Part shown: positions 18,983 through 22,159 of the stretch, piece by piece
Layout: every line of letters starts with the position of its first letter
Numbering within the stretch: the first letter of the stretch is position 1
Virus record (IMG/VR): IMGVR_UViG_3300047476_000636
Span: 1 to 22,159 of that record
From: a virus
Length of the DNA: 22,159 nucleotides
Direction: 5' to 3' (one strand)
Made by a program: the position numbers and the translations under genes
The notes under the pieces: generated by a model
Seen by the model: only the letters and a program-made list of their open reading frames with translations
Told to the model about the DNA's origin: nothing
Databases searched by the model: none

Positions 18983-21418
18983 ATGGATGATTTCAAGGTA
19001 GAAGTTCCTGCTATTTATTTCCCGAATCAGTTTGCTACAGACGCAGAGAAAGACTCAAAACAATTTGGGTTAGCTGTCGGCAGAAGTATTCAGTATGAAT
19101 GGTTTAGGAAAGACAATCGTAGTTGTAGATTCTATGATCAGTGGTCAGAGTTTCATAGACTTAGACTGTACGCAAGAGGAGAGCAGTCGGTTCAAAAGTA
19201 TAAGGATGAGATGTCTGTTGATGGAGATTTATCTCATTTAAACCTAGACTGGGCGCCAGTACCAATTATACCAAAGTTCGTAGACATCGTTGTGAATGGT
19301 ATGAATGATAGACTGTTTTCTGTAAAAGCATATGCTCAAGATGCAATGTCTGCTGAGAAAAGATCAAAGTACCAAGACATGATTCAGGCAGATATGGTGT
19401 CTAAGGACGTGTTATTATTATTGAAGCAAGAATTTGATGTAAACGCATTTGACACAGATCCAGAGCAATTACCAGGGAACGACGACGAGCTGTCATTGTA
19501 TATGCAGTTAAATTACAAACCTGCTATTGAAATTGCTGAGGAAGAAGCTATAAATACGGTCCTTGAGGCTAATCGATACGACGAGTTAAAAAGAAGATTG
19601 GATTACGATCAAGTGGTCCTAGGGATATCATTTGCGAAGCATCAATTCCTCCCAGGGACTGGTATAAAACTCGATTATGTAGATCCTCAAAATATGGTGT
19701 ATAGCTATACCGAAGATCCATTCTTTAGGGATTGTTTTTACTTTGGAGAAATCAAAAGCGTTGCTATATCAGAGTTATTAAAGATTGACCCAACACTTAC
19801 TAATGATCAGTTAGAAGAAATATCCAAGTACGGGCAGGCGTGGTACAATTACTACAACTCTATTCAGTTGTATAACAATAACTTATACAACAAAAACACT
19901 ACTACTCTTTTGTACTTTAATTATAAAACAACTAAAAAGTTTGTGTATAAGAAGAAGTACTTAGATAATGGCAGTTATAAAATAATAGAGAAAAACGAAG
20001 ACTTCAATCCTCCGAAAGAAATGATGGATGAGGGAAGATTCGAAAAGATAGAAAAGCGCATTGATGTTTGGTACGAGGGTGTTCTTGTTATGGGAACAAA
20101 TATAGTACTTAAATGGGAGATGTCAAAAAATATGGTTAGACCCAAGTCTGCATCTCAGTACGCGTTACCAAATTATGTGGCTTGCGCACCTAGAATGTAT
20201 AAAGGAGCTATTGAATCTACTGTTAGAAGAATGATTCCATTTGCTGACCTTATTCAACTAACTCACTTGAAGCTACAGCAGGTTATTGCTAAAGTTGTAC
20301 CTGATGGGGTATTTATTGATGCGGATGGAATTAACGAGGTAGATCTAGGGACTGGAGCTGCATATAACCCAGAGGACGCATTAAGATTATATTTTCAAAC
20401 TGGTTCGGTTATTGGACGTAGTTACACTCAAGACGGTGAATTCAATAATGCACGAGTTCCGATTCAAGAACTACAATCAAACAGTGGTCAATCAAAAATA
20501 AACGCGCTCATTACTAGTTACAATCAATATCTTAATATGATTAGAGATGTAACAGGCTTAAATGAAGCTCGTGATGGATCTATGCCAAATCCTGATGCTC
20601 TTGTAGGTGTTCAGAAACTAGCGGCTCTCAACAGCAATACCGCCACTAGACACATACTTGATGCGTCTTTATATGTTACAAAATGTTTAGCAGAAGCTAT
20701 ATCTTATAGAATATCTGACGTTCTTGAGTTTTCAGAATTTACAGAGCAGTTTATTATGCAAATCGGCAAGTACAACGTAAACATATTAAATGAGATCAAA
20801 GATCTGTACCTATATGATTTCGGTATATTTATTGAAATTGCTCCAGACGAGGAAGAAAAAGCTCAGTTAGAGGCAAACATTCAGATGGCAATATCTAAAG
20901 GTAATATTGATATTGAAGATGCTATTGATATTAGAGAGGTAAAAAATATAAAGTTAGCAAATCAATTATTAAAACTCAAAAGAAAGAAAAAACAAGACCG
21001 AGATCAGCAAATGCAACAAATGCAAGTTCAGATGCAGTCTCAAGCAAATATGCAGTCTCAGCAAGCAGCAGCTCAGTCACGTATTCAAGAGATACAGCTT
21101 GAAGGACAAATGAAGATGCAAATAAAACAAGCAGAGGTTCAGCTTGAGATGCAGAAAATGATGCAAGAAGCCGCACTTAAGAAAGAGTTGATGGGAATTG
21201 AGTTTGATATGAATATGCAGCTCAAAGGGGTAGATGCCAATCTCTTAAAGTCTAGGGAAGACGAAAAAGAAAAGGCTAAGGACAACAGAATCTTAAAGCA
21301 AGCAACTACTCAGTCAAAGCTAATAGAGCAAAGAAAAAACAATTTACCTCCAGTTGATTTTGAAAGCAACGAAGACTCCTTGGATGGGTTTTCGTTAGAG
21401 GAATTTGATGTTAGATAG
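18983..21418 (+). CDS. Portal protein
   Basis: An 811-aa portal, the dodecameric ring at the capsid vertex through which DNA passes. The start MDDFKVEVPAIYFPNQF follows the terL stop by one base. Conserved-looking parts are LRLYARGEQSVQKYKDE and LNLDWAPVPIIPKFVDIVVN (about 65-110), the central YDQVVLGISFAKHQF with YVDPQNMVY (about 210-240), and RDVTGLNEARDGSMPNPDALVG (about 520-540). From about 665 to 755 the chain is a Gln/Met/Lys-rich helix (for example QQMQQMQVQMQSQ), which may form the barrel or hang inside the head. Identity follows from these motifs and the terL neighbour. The long low-complexity C-terminus is unusual. Confidence 0.85.
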   Translation: MDDFKVEVPAIYFPNQFATDAEKDSKQFGLAVGRSIQYEWFRKDNRSCRFYDQWSEFHRLRLYARGEQSVQKYKDEMSVDGDLSHLNLDWAPVPIIPKFVDIVVNGMNDRLFSVKAYAQDAMSAEKRSKYQDMIQADMVSKDVLLLLKQEFDVNAFDTDPEQLPGNDDELSLYMQLNYKPAIEIAEEEAINTVLEANRYDELKRRLDYDQVVLGISFAKHQFLPGTGIKLDYVDPQNMVYSYTEDPFFRDCFYFGEIKSVAISELLKIDPTLTNDQLEEISKYGQAWYNYYNSIQLYNNNLYNKNTTTLLYFNYKTTKKFVYKKKYLDNGSYKIIEKNEDFNPPKEMMDEGRFEKIEKRIDVWYEGVLVMGTNIVLKWEMSKNMVRPKSASQYALPNYVACAPRMYKGAIESTVRRMIPFADLIQLTHLKLQQVIAKVVPDGVFIDADGINEVDLGTGAAYNPEDALRLYFQTGSVIGRSYTQDGEFNNARVPIQELQSNSGQSKINALITSYNQYLNMIRDVTGLNEARDGSMPNPDALVGVQKLAALNSNTATRHILDASLYVTKCLAEAISYRISDVLEFSEFTEQFIMQIGKYNVNILNEIKDLYLYDFGIFIEIAPDEEEKAQLEANIQMAISKGNIDIEDAIDIREVKNIKLANQLLKLKRKKKQDRDQQMQQMQVQMQSQANMQSQQAAAQSRIQEIQLEGQMKMQIKQAEVQLEMQKMMQEAALKKELMGIEFDMNMQLKGVDANLLKSREDEKEKAKDNRILKQATTQSKLIEQRKNNLPPVDFESNEDSLDGFSLEEFDVR

Positions 21419-21444
21419 CCTTAAATAAGGTGTATTTTAATTCA

Positions 21445-21452
21445 TAAATTTG
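21445..21452 (+). promoter_or_regulatory. Late promoter -7 element before the scaffold region
   Basis: TAAATTTG followed by CAAA matches TAnnTTTG and ends 14 nt before the ATG at 21466. It lies in the 47-bp gap after the portal gene, where CCTTAAATAAGG (21419-21430) also forms a small inverted repeat. No -33 element is seen at normal spacing. Confidence 0.45.
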
Positions 21453-21465
21453 CAAAAAAAATACT

Positions 21466-21561
21466 ATGAAAAAACCTATGACAAAAAAGCCTATGTCAAA
21501 ACCTGTAATGAAAGGTGTTGCCAAGAAAGGCTTTGGCAAGGGAAGTTCTTGTAAAAAATAA
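21466..21561 (+). CDS. 31-aa Lys/Pro-rich peptide
   Basis: A tiny ORF directly after a promoter-like element. The product is MKKPMTKKPMSKPVMKG followed by VAKKGFGKGSSCKK, with KKPM repeats and a single Cys near the end. It resembles in composition the tiny basic proteins at 9445-10438. Its position between portal and scaffold genes suggests a virion-related or DNA-binding role, without proof. It is too short for confident gene calling except for its promoter and clean start. Confidence 0.45.
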   Translation: MKKPMTKKPMSKPVMKGVAKKGFGKGSSCKK

Positions 21562-21580
21562 TTTTTAAATCTAAAATATA

Positions 21581-22159
21581 ATGGAATTCACAGTAAAGGA
21601 CTTAGGCTCTAAGGAAGAAAAGTCTGTTCAAGAAATTGAACAACAGCTTTTAGATAAGCATGCTCAAGAGCAAGAAGAAAAAGCTCTTCAAAGCCAAGTT
21701 AAAGAAGTTGATGAGCAAAAACAAGATTTTGATATTGATGACAACAAGGTTATCGAATATATAAAATCAAAACACAATAAAGAGTTCAGTACGCTGGAAG
21801 AGTTGTTTCAACCACGTGAAGAACAAAAATTAGATCTGCCTTCGGATGTAGATGCATTCTATAAGTTCAAAACCGAAACAGGCAGAAGTATTGAGGATTT
21901 CTTGATGTATAACAGAGACGTAAACTCTATGGATGAGGATACGGTGCTCATGGAATACTACAAAGCCACAGAAGAAGGGCTTGATGAAGAGGATATCCGT
22001 GATATTATTAGCGATAAGTTTTCTTTTGATGAAGATTTCGATGACGAAAAAGACGTTAAAAGAAAAAAGACAGCTATGAAGAAAGAGCTTGCTAAGGCTA
22101 AAAAATTTCTTGAAGAGCAGAAGGAGAAGTACAAGATCCCTACCGAGTCGGTGGGCGGT
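21581..22159 (+). CDS. Acidic scaffold-like protein, 3' end beyond window
   Basis: An open frame of 193 codons runs off the window edge without a stop. It begins MEFTVKDLGSKEEKSVQEIE and is very acidic and helical: Gln/Glu-rich at the start (EIEQQLLDKHAQEQEEKA), then EELFQPREEQKLDLPSDVDA, FKTETGRSIEDFLMYNRD and a charged KELAKAKKFLEEQKEKYKIP. Highly charged helical proteins directly after the portal gene and before the major capsid gene are usually head scaffolding proteins, so this is the best guess. The context supports it, but no sequence signature proves it. Confidence 0.6.
   Translation, partial: MEFTVKDLGSKEEKSVQEIEQQLLDKHAQEQEEKALQSQVKEVDEQKQDFDIDDNKVIEYIKSKHNKEFSTLEELFQPREEQKLDLPSDVDAFYKFKTETGRSIEDFLMYNRDVNSMDEDTVLMEYYKATEEGLDEEDIRDIISDKFSFDEDFDDEKDVKRKKTAMKKELAKAKKFLEEQKEKYKIPTESVGG

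Noticed and set aside
1-22159. CRISPR array, insertion sequence or integrase
   Set aside because: No regularly spaced repeats, no transposase-like frame and no tyrosine or serine recombinase motif were seen on either strand.

Overview
The window looks like part of the genome of a tailed double-stranded DNA phage of a Bacteroidetes (Flavobacteriia-like) host. Evidence seen in the sequence: a large terminase, portal and probable scaffold; a GH19 endolysin with holin-like and spanin-like neighbours; fibre genes; and many tiny coupled genes. Starts are preceded by A/T-rich DNA rather than Shine-Dalgarno sequences. A -7 element of the Bacteroidetes type (TAnnTTTG) recurs in front of transcription units. 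The host assignment is inference; no host gene is present.

Layout. (1) 1-524 has no convincing gene but holds a dense set of hairpins ending in a tRNA-like T-arm and acceptor, on the minus strand. (2) 525-5318 is a leftward operon of 14 genes, mostly joined by ATGA or TAATG overlaps. It carries tiny orphan genes, three small membrane proteins, and at its end a recombination pair: a Sak3/DUF1071 single-strand annealing protein and a RecE-like PD-(D/E)XK exonuclease. (3) 5319-6579 is a divergent control region: a leftward promoter, a hairpin-rich leader of about 230 nt, then about 850 bp rich in direct and inverted repeats that could hold an origin or operators. (4) 6580-8420 encodes a phage chaperonin (GroEL) followed by a short GroES, ending in a strong terminator shared with a convergent winged-helix-like gene. 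(5) That gene and the structural operon diverge from a perfect 16-bp palindrome that places a TAACTTTG promoter element on both strands.

(6) 9011-22159 is the rightward late region: a short protein with the same N-terminal anchor as the main fibre, a run of tiny Lys-rich proteins, a small virion-like protein, the lysis cassette (holin, coiled-coil membrane protein, GH19 endolysin, two overlapping spanin-like genes), the 875-aa fibre and a small partner, three small conserved proteins including a tandem GroES-like one, terminase small and large subunits, portal, a 31-aa peptide and a truncated acidic scaffold-like gene.

How the parts may work together: the leftward module handles early takeover and recombination. 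The chaperonin genes, together with the tandem GroES-like protein next to the packaging genes, suggest that this phage brings its own folding machinery for capsid or fibre proteins. The rightward operon builds, packages and releases virions. No tape measure, integrase, polymerase or major capsid gene lies in the window, so morphology and lifestyle cannot be settled here.
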